Part shown: positions 28,109-38,483 of the stretch, one piece after another | Numbering within the stretch: position 1 is the first letter of the stretch | Layout: every line of letters starts with the position of its first letter | Assembly: GCF_000744255.1 (NCBI RefSeq) | Contig: NZ_JQLO01000001.1 | Coordinates: 1,674,001-1,738,000, forward strand | Length of the DNA stretch: 64,000 bases | Direction: 5' to 3' | From: Carnobacterium divergens DSM 20623 | Lineage (GTDB): Bacteria; Bacillota; Bacilli; Lactobacillales; Carnobacteriaceae | Program-made: the position numbers and the translations under genes | The notes under the pieces: generated by a model | What the model saw: the letters and a program-made list of their open reading frames with translations, nothing else | Database searches by the model: none | Told to the model about the DNA's origin: nothing

Positions 28109-29833
28109 TTATGCAATAATAGCTTGAATACTTGCTTCAAAATCTGCTACCTTATTCGCTACTTTTTCAGCTGTATCTGCTACTGCACCAATATAAAACT
28201 TAATTTTCGGTTCTGTTCCAGATGGACGAATCGCAATCCAACTGCCATCTTCTAATTGATATTTTAAAACGTTAGATGTCGGCATGTCAATTGGCTCTAC
28301 TCTTCCGTCTTGGAATGTTCTTGTTTGATTGCCAAAGTCCTCAGAACTTACAACAGAAATACCTGCAAATTCTTTTGGTACTTCTGCACGACATTTTGTC
28401 ATCAAGTCTTGAATTTTAGCTGTTCCTTCAATTCCCGCCATTGTAACTGAGATTGTTTTCTCTTCAAAATAGCCATATGTTTGGTAAATCTCTTGTAAGC
28501 CATCATACATTGTTTTTCCTTGTTTTTTATAGAACGCAGCAACTTCTGCTACCAATACTAAAGCTTGAATGGCATCTTTATCGCGAACAAAAGGTTTTAC
28601 TAGATAACCATAGCTTTCTTCAAATCCAAATAAAAAGATTTGACTATGATCTTCTTCATATTGTTTGATTTTTTCTGCAATAAATTTAAACCCTGTTAAA
28701 ACATTGATCATTTTAATTTCAAAGCTTTCTGCAATTTTCGTTGCTAACTCACTTGAAACGATTGACTTTAATACAGTACCATTAGTAGGCAATGTTCCGG
28801 CTTCTTTTTGAGCTGTTAATAAATAGTGCAACATTAATGACGCAATTTGATTTCCTGATAACACTTCATAATTTCCAGCAGGCATTTTCACTGCAATCCC
28901 AAGACGGTCTGCGTCTGGATCTGTTGCAACTAAAACATCTGCCCCTTCTTTTTCACCTAAGCGAATCGCATATTCAAAGGCACTATGTTCCTCTGGATTT
29001 GGTGATTTGATGGTAGGAAAACTAGGGTCAGGAATCGCTTGTTCTGGAACTACCGTAATGCCTTCAAATCCAGCATTTTTTAGTGCGCGCTCTCCTAGCA
29101 TTTGACCAGTTCCATGAAGCGGAGTGAAAACAAGCTTCATTTCTTTGCTCATTTCTTTTACTAATTCAGGATTCACTGTCACTGTTTTCACTAATTCAAG
29201 ATAAGGTGCATCAATGTCTTCACCAAGTATGGTTAATAAACCAGAATTTTTCAACTCTGTTTCACTTAATACCTCAATTTCTAAGCTATTGTCAATTTCA
29301 CGAACAAATGTTGTTAAAGCATCCGCTTCTTTAGGTGGCATTTGCCCCCCGTCTTCACCGTAAACTTTGTACCCATTGTATTCAGCAGGATTGTGACTTG
29401 CTGTAATCATAATTCCCGCATAGGTTTTCAATTCACGAACTGCAAAAGAAAGTTCTGGCGTTGGACGTAAGCTTTCAAATACAAACGCTGGAATGCCATG
29501 CTTGCCTAATGTTTTAGCTGCCTCCATTGCAAATTCAGGTGATTGATGACGTGAGTCATAAGCAATAGCTACTCCTCTTTTTTTCGTCTCCTCACCTAAG
29601 CTGTCCATAAATGAAGCCAAACCTTCCGTTGCTTGACGAATGGTATAGATGTTCATACGATTAATTCCTACTCCTAAAACACCTCGCATGCCCGCTGTTC
29701 CAAATTCTAAAGGCGCGTAGAAAGCATCTTCTAAGACTGCTTCATTATTTGCTAATTCATTTAATTCTGCTTTTAAATTATCTTCTAATGTTTTATGATT
29801 TTTCCAAGTTTCATAAGTATTCTTCCAAGTCAT
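28109..29833 (-). CDS. pgcA: Phospho-sugar mutase (alpha-phosphoglucomutase type)
   Basis: Interconverts glucose 6-phosphate and glucose 1-phosphate, feeding UDP-glucose synthesis with GalU (33.2 kb). It is 574 residues from MTWKNTYETW, the length of the PgcA class. The phosphoserine loop is MITASHNPAEYNGYK, the metal loop ATDPDADRLG, the sugar-binding loop GFEESYGYL, and the C-terminal phosphate loop IRPSGTEPKIKFY. The start at 29833 was preferred because AAGGATG lies 9 bases upstream; an ATG four codons earlier overlaps that site. Monocistronic. Confidence 0.93.
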   Translation of the reverse strand: MTWKNTYETWKNHKTLEDNLKAELNELANNEAVLEDAFYAPLEFGTAGMRGVLGVGINRMNIYTIRQATEGLASFMDSLGEETKKRGVAIAYDSRHQSPEFAMEAAKTLGKHGIPAFVFESLRPTPELSFAVRELKTYAGIMITASHNPAEYNGYKVYGEDGGQMPPKEADALTTFVREIDNSLEIEVLSETELKNSGLLTILGEDIDAPYLELVKTVTVNPELVKEMSKEMKLVFTPLHGTGQMLGERALKNAGFEGITVVPEQAIPDPSFPTIKSPNPEEHSAFEYAIRLGEKEGADVLVATDPDADRLGIAVKMPAGNYEVLSGNQIASLMLHYLLTAQKEAGTLPTNGTVLKSIVSSELATKIAESFEIKMINVLTGFKFIAEKIKQYEEDHSQIFLFGFEESYGYLVKPFVRDKDAIQALVLVAEVAAFYKKQGKTMYDGLQEIYQTYGYFEEKTISVTMAGIEGTAKIQDLMTKCRAEVPKEFAGISVVSSEDFGNQTRTFQDGRVEPIDMPTSNVLKYQLEDGSWIAIRPSGTEPKIKFYIGAVADTAEKVANKVADFEASIQAIIA

Positions 29834-29978
29834 TTTTGAAATCATCCTTTTTCCATATTTTTTTAATTATTTCCTTCAATAACAGTTAATCATTTTGATT
29901 ATATCACTTCTTGCATAGGCTTTCACTCATTTTAAATAACTTTCAATAATCTTATGTTTTAATTGTCATCTTAATTAC

Positions 29979-30012
29979 AAAAAAAGAACCTTTATAAAAA
30001 TAAAGATTCTTT
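29979..30012 (-). terminator. Rho-independent terminator of trxB
   Basis: AAAGAACCTTTAT pairs with ATAAAGATTCTTT, with one mismatch, around AAAA; a T run follows on the minus strand. Confidence 0.8.
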
Positions 30013-30024
30013 GTGTCGTTATTA

Positions 30025-30999
<975 letters not shown>

Positions 31000-31063
31000 T
31001 CAGTGCTATTTATCTACTTTAATATGAATGGAGACATTCGTCTACTAATTTGCTTACAAAAAA

Positions 31064-31495
31064 TTAGTATCCTTTCAATTCCATTTCTAAAGTTTGTTTT
31101 AATTCAGTTGCTTCTTCAATAAAATCACCGGTAGGATCTTCTTTTAAATACATTTTTACTAACTCCAACGCTTCCTCTAAGTCCTCTAAAAAAGCATAAT
31201 TGTTTGCTTGAAAATAATAAGCTTCGCTAAAAATGTCCCCACTTTCTTCAATCAATGTATCTAAAATAGTAATAGATTCATTAAATTCACCGGCATGCTG
31301 ATGGCAAATTGCTAGCTGGCAAAGAGCAAAAATTTTTTCTTCCTCTGTTTTACAAAGTGTCGCTGCACGATTCAAATATTTTTTAGCCTTGAGGATATCG
31401 TTTTTTTGAAACGCTGCAATTCCTAAACTAAAGTAATATTCACTTGATGGGAAAAACTCAATAATCGGTGCTCGCTTATTTTCAGAATCAGACAT
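31064..31495 (-). CDS. TPR-repeat protein
   Basis: A 143-residue helical protein made largely of tetratricopeptide-like repeats: EYYFSLGIAAFQKNDILKAKKYLNRAA, ALCQLAICHQHAGEFNESITIL and EAYYFQANNYAFLEDLEEALELVKMYL. Such repeats bind protein partners. The start at MSDSENKRAP (31495) has GGAGG 7 bases upstream. An extended -10 promoter lies just upstream. It precedes trxB in the same order as the B. subtilis yvcD-trxB pair. The partner and role are unknown. Confidence 0.8.
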   Translation of the reverse strand: MSDSENKRAPIIEFFPSSEYYFSLGIAAFQKNDILKAKKYLNRAATLCKTEEEKIFALCQLAICHQHAGEFNESITILDTLIEESGDIFSEAYYFQANNYAFLEDLEEALELVKMYLKEDPTGDFIEEATELKQTLEMELKGY

Positions 31496-31527
31496 CTTTT
31501 CGCCTCCTTTTTTGAACTTTGTCTTTA

Positions 31528-31533
31528 AGTATA
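31528..31533 (-). promoter_or_regulatory. Extended -10 promoter of the TPR-trxB unit
   Basis: The minus strand reads TGTTATACT about 33 bases before the TPR start codon. No clear -35 is visible. Confidence 0.55.
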
Positions 31534-31747
31534 ACACAGACATTTCAGGTGGGATAGCTCCTATTTTGGATTCCTGTATTCATGATGGAGAAAATTATTT
31601 TATAAAAAAAAGAAAAATGTCCATTGTTTCTTTTTCGCATTTAACATACACTTAAAAAATATTGTTTTTAAAGTAATTCTACTCGTAATTTTACTTAAAT
31701 TCAGCTATTATATCTGCAAGTCAATTAAAATCATAAAGGAGGTCCCT

Positions 31748-33097
31748 ATGGTCAAAAAGAAGCGTCTTCATTCAGATAATGAGCTCATTAGTTTAAGTTG
31801 GCCAATTTTTGTGGAACTTTTTTTAAGGGTTATTATTGGAAATATTAACGTACTAATGATTTCAAAATATTCAGAAAGTGCTGTGGCTGCTGTTGGTGCA
31901 TCCAATCAAATCTTGAATTTAACCGTATTTATTTTCGGATTTGTAAGTGTCGGAACTCAAATTATCATTGCCCAATTAATTGGTGCAAAAAGAAGAGAAC
32001 GAATCCAATCGGTGATTACTACGTCTTTAACTGCTGCTTTGGTTCTTGGTTTTTTAATCAGTGCTATTTTTATCTTCTTTTCAACCTATTTCCTCCAATG
32101 GATGCAACTAAGTCCTGAATTAGTTGAAATAGGGGCTAGCTATTTAAAAATATTTGGTGGTGGAATGTTTTTAACTTCTCTGACAACTACTATGATTGCG
32201 ATTATGCGTAGTCATGGTTTTACAAAACCCGCTTTACTTGTCCCTCTATTTGCAAGTATTATTGCAGTTATTGGAAATTTCTTTGCTTTGTATGGCCCCT
32301 TTGGTTTACCTGTTTTCGGTGTTACTGGCATGGCTGTTTCCAGTATTGTTGGGAATTCTGTAGGTTTAGTTATCGCAATTTATTTGCTACACCGCCATGT
32401 TCGTTATCGCATTTCATTTACAAATTTTAAAGATTTTTCTTTTAAAAATTTAAAATCTGTTTTAAGTTATGGTCTTCCTTCTTCTGGAGAAGCTCTTTCT
32501 TACCAAGCGGCACAAGTTGTTGTAACCACAATTGTTGCGACCTTAGGACAAGATGCGTTAGTAGCGAAATCTTACGTTAATGCAATCACTCAGTTTGTTT
32601 CACTTGCCGCTGCTTCATTGAGCCAAGGAACGCAGATTATGATTGGTCGACATGTTGGAGCTGGAGAAATTGATCGTGCGTACCACCGAGGAATTCGTAG
32701 TGTGAAAATCGGCGTTATCCTTTCTGTTGTTATTACCTTTTTAATTTGGTTATTCATTACACCAATTATGGGGGTTTTCACTTCCAGTCTGACGGTTCTA
32801 TTGATTGCTAAACAGGTTTTCTTAGTCGACATCTTCTTAGAAGCAGGACGAGCTGTCAATATGATTTTGGTTGGCGCTTTAAATGCGAGTGGCGACGTGA
32901 AATATCCATTGATTTGCAGTATTATTGTCCTTTGGATTATTAGCTTGCCTTTCTCTTATTTACTAGCTATCAAATTTGGGCTTGGTCTAGTTGGCGTTTG
33001 GTTAGCCTATGCAATCGATGAAATTTTGCGAAGTTTATTGATGCTTTATCGTTGGAAATCTGATATTTGGAAAAGTAAATTTAAATTATCCGATTAA
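31748..33097 (+). CDS. MATE family efflux transporter
   Basis: A 449-residue membrane protein with about 12 hydrophobic segments. It shows the MATE pattern of two homologous halves; the first begins LSWPIFVELFLRVIIGNINVLMIS, and the second contains GLPSSGEALSYQAAQ and a LSQGTQIMIGRHVGAGE segment. MATE proteins export cationic drugs or metabolites using sodium or proton gradients. The start follows AAAGGAGG. It is the only plus-strand gene in this part and shares a bidirectional terminator with galU. The substrate cannot be predicted. Confidence 0.92.
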   Translation: MVKKKRLHSDNELISLSWPIFVELFLRVIIGNINVLMISKYSESAVAAVGASNQILNLTVFIFGFVSVGTQIIIAQLIGAKRRERIQSVITTSLTAALVLGFLISAIFIFFSTYFLQWMQLSPELVEIGASYLKIFGGGMFLTSLTTTMIAIMRSHGFTKPALLVPLFASIIAVIGNFFALYGPFGLPVFGVTGMAVSSIVGNSVGLVIAIYLLHRHVRYRISFTNFKDFSFKNLKSVLSYGLPSSGEALSYQAAQVVVTTIVATLGQDALVAKSYVNAITQFVSLAAASLSQGTQIMIGRHVGAGEIDRAYHRGIRSVKIGVILSVVITFLIWLFITPIMGVFTSSLTVLLIAKQVFLVDIFLEAGRAVNMILVGALNASGDVKYPLICSIIVLWIISLPFSYLLAIKFGLGLVGVWLAYAIDEILRSLLMLYRWKSDIWKSKFKLSD

Positions 33098-33101
33098 AAA
33101 A

Positions 33102-33139
33102 AGGACTGGCTAATTGATTAAATTAGCTAGTCCTCTTTT
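33102..33139. terminator. Bidirectional terminator between the MATE gene and galU
   Basis: AGGACTGGCTAATT pairs with AATTAGCTAGTCCT with one mismatch; A and T runs flank both sides. Confidence 0.85.
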
Positions 33140-33154
33140 AGTTAACGCTGTTTA

Positions 33155-34081
33155 TTATTTTTTCTTCGGTGTTTTATCTACTTTATCAGCTTCTTTAGCG
33201 TCTTCACTAGCTAATTCGCTACCTAATTGAATAATGTATTCACGTAATGAATTTTTCACTTCAGGATGTTTTAGACCATATTGGATGCTTGTTTTTAAGA
33301 AACCAAATTTATCACCAACGTCATATCTTGTGCCTTTAAATTCATGTGCAAAAACGCGTTGTGTTTTATTTAATGTGTCAATGGCATCGGTTAATTGAAT
33401 TTCATTTCCCGCTCCAGGAGCTTGGTTTTCTAAAATATCAAAAATTTCTGGCGTTAATAAATAACGACCAATAATAGCTAAATCACTTGGTGCATCTTTT
33501 GGGTCTGGTTTTTCAACAAATTTACGTACATGGAATAATCCTTTTTCTACTTCCATTTCAGGATCAATAATACCGTATTTTGAAGTATCCTCATGTGGAA
33601 CTTTCATCACAGCAATGTTTGAAGCATGAGTTTTTTCGTAACCATCCATTAATTGTTTCGTTAATGGGACAGTATCCTCCATCAAGTCATCACCTAGCAT
33701 CACGACAAAAGGCTCATTGCCAACAAATGCCTTCGCTTGTAAAACAGCATGACCTAATCCTTTTGGATAAGATTGACGAACAAAGTAAAGGTTTAAACCA
33801 GTGGTTTCTTCTACTAATTTTAATAGTTCAAGTTTATCTTTTTCTTTTAAATTCGCTTCTAGTTCTGGGTTTGAGTCAAAATGGTCTTCAATTGGACGTT
33901 TGCTCTTTCCTGTCACAATTAGAATATCTTCAATCCCTGAATTAATCGCTTCTTCCACAATAAATTGAATGGTTGGTTTATCAACGATTGGCAACATTTC
34001 TTTTGCCATTGCTTTTGTTGCTGGTAAAAATCGTGTTCCTAATCCAGCTGCCGGAATGACAGCTTTTCTTACTTTTTGCAT
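33155..34081 (-). CDS. galU: UTP-glucose-1-phosphate uridylyltransferase
   Basis: Makes UDP-glucose for glycolipids, teichoic acid decoration and galactose metabolism. The 308 residues show the nucleotidyltransferase signature [28 protein letters not shown], the DDLMED metal site and the FVEKP and [10 protein letters not shown] motifs. The C-terminal tail is charged and lysine-rich. The start follows AGGAGG. Last gene of the hprK-lgt-ppaX-gpsA-galU run, 33 bases after gpsA. Its substrate glucose 1-phosphate is made by PgcA at 28-30 kb. Confidence 0.96.
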   Translation of the reverse strand: MQKVRKAVIPAAGLGTRFLPATKAMAKEMLPIVDKPTIQFIVEEAINSGIEDILIVTGKSKRPIEDHFDSNPELEANLKEKDKLELLKLVEETTGLNLYFVRQSYPKGLGHAVLQAKAFVGNEPFVVMLGDDLMEDTVPLTKQLMDGYEKTHASNIAVMKVPHEDTSKYGIIDPEMEVEKGLFHVRKFVEKPDPKDAPSDLAIIGRYLLTPEIFDILENQAPGAGNEIQLTDAIDTLNKTQRVFAHEFKGTRYDVGDKFGFLKTSIQYGLKHPEVKNSLREYIIQLGSELASEDAKEADKVDKTPKKK

Positions 34082-34114
34082 TTTGTATCCTCCTAATGAT
34101 AGTGTCGTATCAGT

Positions 34115-35119
34115 TTAACTTTCTGCTTTTCCATCTCTAGTCATTAAATGAGAGACAACTTCTTTTACGTCTGTTTTATTGTACAAAACATCATAAATTG
34201 CTTCCGTAATCGGCATCTCAATATTTTTTTGTTTTGCTAATTCGTAAGCCGCTTTCGTTGTTGAAACTCCTTCAACAATCATGCCCATATTATCTAGTAC
34301 TTCTTGTAAATTATGACCTTTTCCAAGTAAATCACCGGCACGCCAGTTTCTTGAATGAACACTCGTACACGTAACAATCAAATCACCCACACCACTTAAA
34401 CCAATAAAGGTTAAAGGCTGGGCACCAAAAGCAACACCTAATCGACTAATTTCGGCAAGTCCTCGAGTCATTAAAGCCGCTTTTGCATTGTCTCCATAAC
34501 CTAAGCCATGGAGTGCACCTGCTCCAACTGCAATAATATTTTTCAAGGCCGCTCCCATTTCAACACCGATAATATCTTCATTGGTGTACACTCGGAAATA
34601 ACGATTCATAAATAACGACTGAATCAATTCTGCGCCCGCCAAATTAGTAGATGCTGACGTTATAGTTGTAATGTCTTTAACTGCAACTTCTTCTGCGTGA
34701 CTAGGACCTGATAAAACAACAACTGCTTTCCTTAATTCCTCTGGGATTTCCTCTTCTAATACCTCTGAAATTCGTTTATGCGTTTCTTGTTCTAACCCTT
34801 TACTAGCATGAGCAATTACAGCTGGTGAAGTTAAGACAGAGGCTACTTGATGTGCAACTGATCGCATTGCTTTTGTTGGAACTACGAAAAGTACAACATC
34901 AACAGCTTCAACTGCTAATTTTAAATCTGTAAAGCCTTTAATGCTTTTAGATAATTGAATTTCCGGTAAATAGCGAGCATTGCAATGATCGTTATTGATT
35001 TCACTCATTTGTTCAACATTATTTCCCCATAAACGAACATCATGACCATTTTCATCTAATACCATTGCTAGGGCCGTACCCCATGAACCTGCACCAAGTA
35101 CAGCAATTTTCTTCGACAT
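34115..35119 (-). CDS. gpsA: Glycerol-3-phosphate dehydrogenase, NAD(P)-dependent
   Basis: Reduces dihydroxyacetone phosphate to sn-glycerol 3-phosphate, the backbone for phospholipids and lipoteichoic acid. The protein has 334 residues from [11 protein letters not shown], with AAAGGAG 7 bases upstream. The dinucleotide motif is [10 protein letters not shown]. The catalytic Lys lies in [21 protein letters not shown], and the C-terminal domain carries [14 protein letters not shown] and SRNWRAG. Part of the run that starts with hprK. Confidence 0.96.
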   Translation of the reverse strand: MSKKIAVLGAGSWGTALAMVLDENGHDVRLWGNNVEQMSEINNDHCNARYLPEIQLSKSIKGFTDLKLAVEAVDVVLFVVPTKAMRSVAHQVASVLTSPAVIAHASKGLEQETHKRISEVLEEEIPEELRKAVVVLSGPSHAEEVAVKDITTITSASTNLAGAELIQSLFMNRYFRVYTNEDIIGVEMGAALKNIIAVGAGALHGLGYGDNAKAALMTRGLAEISRLGVAFGAQPLTFIGLSGVGDLIVTCTSVHSRNWRAGDLLGKGHNLQEVLDNMGMIVEGVSTTKAAYELAKQKNIEMPITEAIYDVLYNKTDVKEVVSHLMTRDGKAES

Positions 35120-35142
35120 ATTCAAACTCCTTTAAATCTTGC

Positions 35143-35796
35143 TTATTTATTTCTAATAACATAATCAGTTAAATCAGTCATTGATGTAACTATTACATCT
35201 GGTTTGAAAGGATCAATTTCTGCTCGTGTCTTTTCTGACCATTCGACAAAAACCGATATAATTCCAGCGTTATTAGCCGACTCAATATCATGAGAATTAT
35301 CTCCCACCATGATGGCCTTTGCTGGATCAACTTTCAATTGTTGAAGTGCTACATAAATAGGTTCTGGATCTGGCTTTGCTTTTTGATAGTCTAAACCACC
35401 TATAATCACTTCAAAATAATCGGTCAAATGTAAAAGTTTCAATCCCCGTAATAAAACATCATTTCGCTTACTTGAAACAATTGCTAATCGAATGCCAATT
35501 GACTTTAAACGTTCTAAATTTTCAGTAACGCCTTCAAACACCGTTACCATTTCATCATGATGAGCTTCATTAAATTGTCTATACTTAGCAATCATCGTCT
35601 CTTTCTCAAGAGGATTCAACTTGCCGTATACCATCTCTAACGTAGGTCCGTTAAACGCTCGAACAGCTTCTAAGTCATATTCTCCTGGAAAATACTCTTC
35701 TAGGACTGCCAAATGTGACTGACTAATCAAAGCATTGGTATTCGCTAAGGTACCATCAAAATCAAATAACACTGTTTCAATTGACACATCTAACAC
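35143..35796 (-). CDS. ppaX: HAD-family phosphatase, PpaX-like pyrophosphatase
   Basis: A 217-residue HAD hydrolase with the nucleophile motif VLFDFDGTLANTN, motif II IVSSKRND, the Lys-bearing YQKAKPDP and motif IV MVGDNSHDIESA. The helical cap identifies subclass I. In B. subtilis the gene in the same place (hprK-lgt-ppaX) hydrolyses pyrophosphate released by HPr kinase/phosphorylase dephosphorylation, and that context is kept here, 12 bases after lgt. The start is a GTG with a weak ribosome site, which suggests coupling to lgt translation. Phosphoglycolate phosphatase is the alternative label. Confidence 0.88.
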   Translation of the reverse strand: MLDVSIETVLFDFDGTLANTNALISQSHLAVLEEYFPGEYDLEAVRAFNGPTLEMVYGKLNPLEKETMIAKYRQFNEAHHDEMVTVFEGVTENLERLKSIGIRLAIVSSKRNDVLLRGLKLLHLTDYFEVIIGGLDYQKAKPDPEPIYVALQQLKVDPAKAIMVGDNSHDIESANNAGIISVFVEWSEKTRAEIDPFKPDVIVTSMTDLTDYVIRNK

Positions 35797-35808
35797 TACT
35801 TTCTTTTA

Positions 35809-36639
35809 TTAATTCGAAATAACACCATCTAAATAATAAGGATTTTCTGGGTATTTTTTTCTCCGATAGTACCATATAACAATAGCACCTATAAATAAAA
35901 CAACAGACAATAACTGTGAAACACGAATCGTTTGCAGCAACATCAAACTATCTGTTCTCAAACCTTCGATAAAGAATCGACCAAATGAATACCATAGAAC
36001 ATAGCTCAAAGCTACTTCTCCACGTTTTAATAAATGGAATCTTCTTCTAAGAATCAATAGTAGCACAAATCCAATCACATTCCATAAGGATTCATAAAAA
36101 AAGGTCGGTTGATAATAGATTCCGTCAATTTTCATATTATTAATAATAAAAGTAGGTAAATGTAGATTTTCTAAAAAAGCTCTTGATGTTTCTTCACCAT
36201 GGGCTTCTTGATTGATAAAGTTTCCCCAACGTCCAATTGCTTGTGCGATTAAAACACTAGGTGCTGCAATATCTAATACTAGCCAAAATGGCAAGCCTCT
36301 TTTTTTAGTAAACCAGTAAACCGTCAAACCTCCAGCAATCAAGCCTCCATAAATGGCGATCCCACCATTCCAAATCGCAATAATTTCTGAAGGATGCGCA
36401 ACATAGTAACGCCATTCAAACGCAACATAATAGATTCTAGCCCCTATAATCGAAATTGGCAATGCCCACAACATCATATCAATCAAGTCGTCGCCTTTAA
36501 TCCCTAATTTTTCCGACTCATGAGTGCTCATAAAAATAGCCAATAAGACAGCCGATGCAATAATAACACCATACCAATGAACTTCTAACCCGCCTAGTGA
36601 AAAGGCAATTGGATTAATTGCACCTAATAATAGATTCAT
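35809..36639 (-). CDS. lgt: Prolipoprotein diacylglyceryl transferase
   Basis: Transfers diacylglycerol from phosphatidylglycerol to the lipobox Cys of prolipoproteins such as OppA and the two PstS proteins here. The 276-residue protein has seven predicted membrane segments, the signature [16 protein letters not shown] with its essential Arg and Glu, the [10 protein letters not shown] motif near the N-terminus, and [16 protein letters not shown] near the C-terminus. It follows hprK by 16 bases and precedes ppaX, a conserved order. Confidence 0.97.
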   Translation of the reverse strand: MNLLLGAINPIAFSLGGLEVHWYGVIIASAVLLAIFMSTHESEKLGIKGDDLIDMMLWALPISIIGARIYYVAFEWRYYVAHPSEIIAIWNGGIAIYGGLIAGGLTVYWFTKKRGLPFWLVLDIAAPSVLIAQAIGRWGNFINQEAHGEETSRAFLENLHLPTFIINNMKIDGIYYQPTFFYESLWNVIGFVLLLILRRRFHLLKRGEVALSYVLWYSFGRFFIEGLRTDSLMLLQTIRVSQLLSVVLFIGAIVIWYYRRKKYPENPYYLDGVISN

Positions 36640-36655
36640 GCTCTAATCTCCATTC

Positions 36656-37591
36656 TTAATTGTCCTGAGAGTTTTTCTCAATCAAAATTTCTAGATTTTT
36701 TTCAAAGGTTTTCGTAGCATCATAGCCCATACTCTTCGCTCTAAAATTCATTGCTGCTACTTCAATAATAATCGCTAAATTGCGACCCGTTTTAACTGGA
36801 ATCGATATTTTAGGCACATCTACGTCAAAAATACGTGTGATTTCTTCTCCGCCACCAAGACGATCAAATTTCTTTTCTTTAGTCCACGTTTCTAAATTCA
36901 CGATCACTTGAATCGTTTTACTACTTCTAACAGCACCTGCACCAAATAAGTTCATCACATCAATAATGCCAATACCTCGAATTTCAATTAAGTGACGTAA
37001 AATATCTGGTGATTCCCCGACAACAGTTTGTTCATCTTGTTGATGAATTTCAACTCGATCATCTGCTACAAGACGATGTCCACGTTGAATTAGTTCCAAT
37101 GCAGTTTCACTTTTCCCAACACCACTATCACCTGTAATTAAGACTCCTAGTCCATAAACATCAATCAAGACCCCGTGCATAGAAATCCGTTCAGCTAACT
37201 TACCTTCTAAGAAATTTGTTACATTACTGGATAATCGAGTTGTTGTTAATCGTGACATAATCAAAGGAATTCCAGCTTCTGTAGTCGCTTGAACCAATTC
37301 CTTTGGTGGAACTAAGTCTCTTGACAAAATAAATGCAGGAGTATTCGGTTGACACATTCTTCTCATCACAATTAAACGTTCTTCACTAGTCATTCGTTCA
37401 GAAAAAGACGTTTCAGTTTTACCAAACAACTGAACTCGTTCTTGTGGATAATAATTAAAATAGCCTGTTAATTCTAAACCTGGTCGTGAAACATCACTGG
37501 TCGTAATCAAACGATCCAAATGTTCTTCTCCGTTATGTACATCTAAACGAAGTGTATCCACTAATTCTCTTACCGTTACACTACTAGTCAT
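36656..37591 (-). CDS. hprK: HPr kinase/phosphorylase
   Basis: Phosphorylates and dephosphorylates HPr at Ser46 and so controls carbon catabolite repression with CcpA. It is 311 residues from MTSSVTVRELV, with GAGGAG 8 bases upstream. The C-terminal catalytic domain has Walker A GDSGVGKSETALEL, the catalytic His in the segment just before it (SMHGVLIDVYG), and the family signature EIRGIGIIDVMNLFGAGAV. First gene of the run to galU. No terminator separates the genes, so glucose signalling, lipoprotein and glycerophosphate functions share a transcript. Confidence 0.97.
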   Translation of the reverse strand: MTSSVTVRELVDTLRLDVHNGEEHLDRLITTSDVSRPGLELTGYFNYYPQERVQLFGKTETSFSERMTSEERLIVMRRMCQPNTPAFILSRDLVPPKELVQATTEAGIPLIMSRLTTTRLSSNVTNFLEGKLAERISMHGVLIDVYGLGVLITGDSGVGKSETALELIQRGHRLVADDRVEIHQQDEQTVVGESPDILRHLIEIRGIGIIDVMNLFGAGAVRSSKTIQVIVNLETWTKEKKFDRLGGGEEITRIFDVDVPKISIPVKTGRNLAIIIEVAAMNFRAKSMGYDATKTFEKNLEILIEKNSQDN

Positions 37592-37717
37592 AGTTTTTTC
37601 TCCTCTTCGCAAATAAGCTTGTTTCTGTCTATCTTCCATTTTAACATTATATTGAATTTCTTTAAAGGTTTATCAATACTGATTTAATGAACCTTTAAAT
37701 ATTTTTTATTATCAATA

Positions 37718-37747
37718 AAAAAGCATCGAATTCAATCGATGCTTTTT
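37718..37747 (-). terminator. Rho-independent terminator of the liaXYZ operon
   Basis: A perfect 12-bp stem (AAAAAGCATCGA with its complement) around a 6-base loop, 10 bases after the liaZ stop. Confidence 0.88.
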
Positions 37748-37757
37748 AGTCGTAATT

Positions 37758-38105
37758 CTATTCTGTTGAAACGCGATTTGAAATAAATAGATTTGCAAGG
37801 GACAATAAAATTGCCACCCACATCGCTGTGCCAAATGTAGCAAAATGAAATCCGCTACCAACAATAGCCGCTGTTAATTTCAACATGAATGCATTGATAA
37901 CAATACTAAAGAATCCTAATGTTAAAAAAGTAATTGGCAAGGATAGAATGCTTAAAACTGGTTTAATCGACATATTTAAAACAGCCAAAACTAAACTTGC
38001 TGCTAACGCTATCCAAATACTTTCAACATAAAATGTTGCTCTGAAAAAACCTGATAATGCTAAGAATAACAAAGCATTAATCAAAACACCCTGCCAAAAT
38101 TTCAT
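37758..38105 (-). CDS. liaZ: Holin-like four-helix membrane protein (LiaZ/YvlD family)
   Basis: A 115-residue protein with four hydrophobic segments, including LINALLFLALSGFF, LAASLVLAVLNMSIKPVLSILSLPITFLTLGFF and the NAFMLKL turn. It matches the phage holin 4_2/YvlD family; despite the family name it is a chromosomal membrane protein. Its ATG overlaps the liaY stop codon in TAATG. In enterococci the third gene of liaXYZ is of this type. No phage gene is nearby. The function is unclear; envelope-stress protection is inferred from the operon. Confidence 0.85.
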   Translation of the reverse strand: MKFWQGVLINALLFLALSGFFRATFYVESIWIALAASLVLAVLNMSIKPVLSILSLPITFLTLGFFSIVINAFMLKLTAAIVGSGFHFATFGTAMWVAILLSLANLFISNRVSTE

Positions 38106-38425
38106 TAGAAATCACTCCAGTCATCATCTTCAACTTTCTCTGCTTCTTTACGTTTATCTTGTTTAGCTTTTTTTTTGCCATTATAGTCTTCATAATTCGT
38201 TGAATAGTAACGATTTCCATAATTAGAATCTGTTGTATCTCGTTTTGGTTCAGGAATACAGATTGCTAAGATGATGTACAAAATCACTGGGGAACCAAAG
38301 CCAAAGAATGCAGCTACAACAAAAATTATTCTTAAAATTGTTGCATCAATTCCAAAATACTCTGCAATCCCACCTAATACACCACTTAAAACTCTATCTT
38401 GTCTTGATTTTGTTAATTTTTTCAT
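38105..38425 (-). CDS. liaY: PspC-domain membrane protein (LiaY/YvlC family)
   Basis: A 106-residue protein with a PspC domain: KSRQDRVLSGVLGGIAEYFGIDATILRI followed by one or two membrane helices to ICIPEP. The charged C-terminal tail (YYSTNYEDYNGKKKAKQDK) is cytoplasmic or surface-facing. In Enterococcus faecalis LiaY acts downstream of LiaX in membrane remodelling under daptomycin or antimicrobial peptide attack. It lies 58 bases after liaX, with an attenuator-like hairpin between, and overlaps liaZ by one base. Confidence 0.88.
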   Translation of the reverse strand: MKKLTKSRQDRVLSGVLGGIAEYFGIDATILRIIFVVAAFFGFGSPVILYIILAICIPEPKRDTTDSNYGNRYYSTNYEDYNGKKKAKQDKRKEAEKVEDDDWSDF

Positions 38426-38456
38426 TTATGCCACCCTCTTTAAATTTTAAGTTAAA

Positions 38457-38480
38457 AATTGGGGAAGAGAATCCCCAATT
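38457..38480 (-). terminator. Attenuator-like hairpin between liaX and liaY
   Basis: AATTGGGGA pairs with TCCCCAATT, followed on the minus strand by TTTTTAACTT. It looks like an intrinsic terminator of moderate strength inside the operon and would make liaX more abundant than liaYZ. Confidence 0.75.
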
Positions 38481-38483
38481 CTT

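Noticed and set aside
37758-38105. Holin-family match as a sign of prophage
   Set aside because: The gene is in a liaXYZ-like operon and no other phage gene is nearby.
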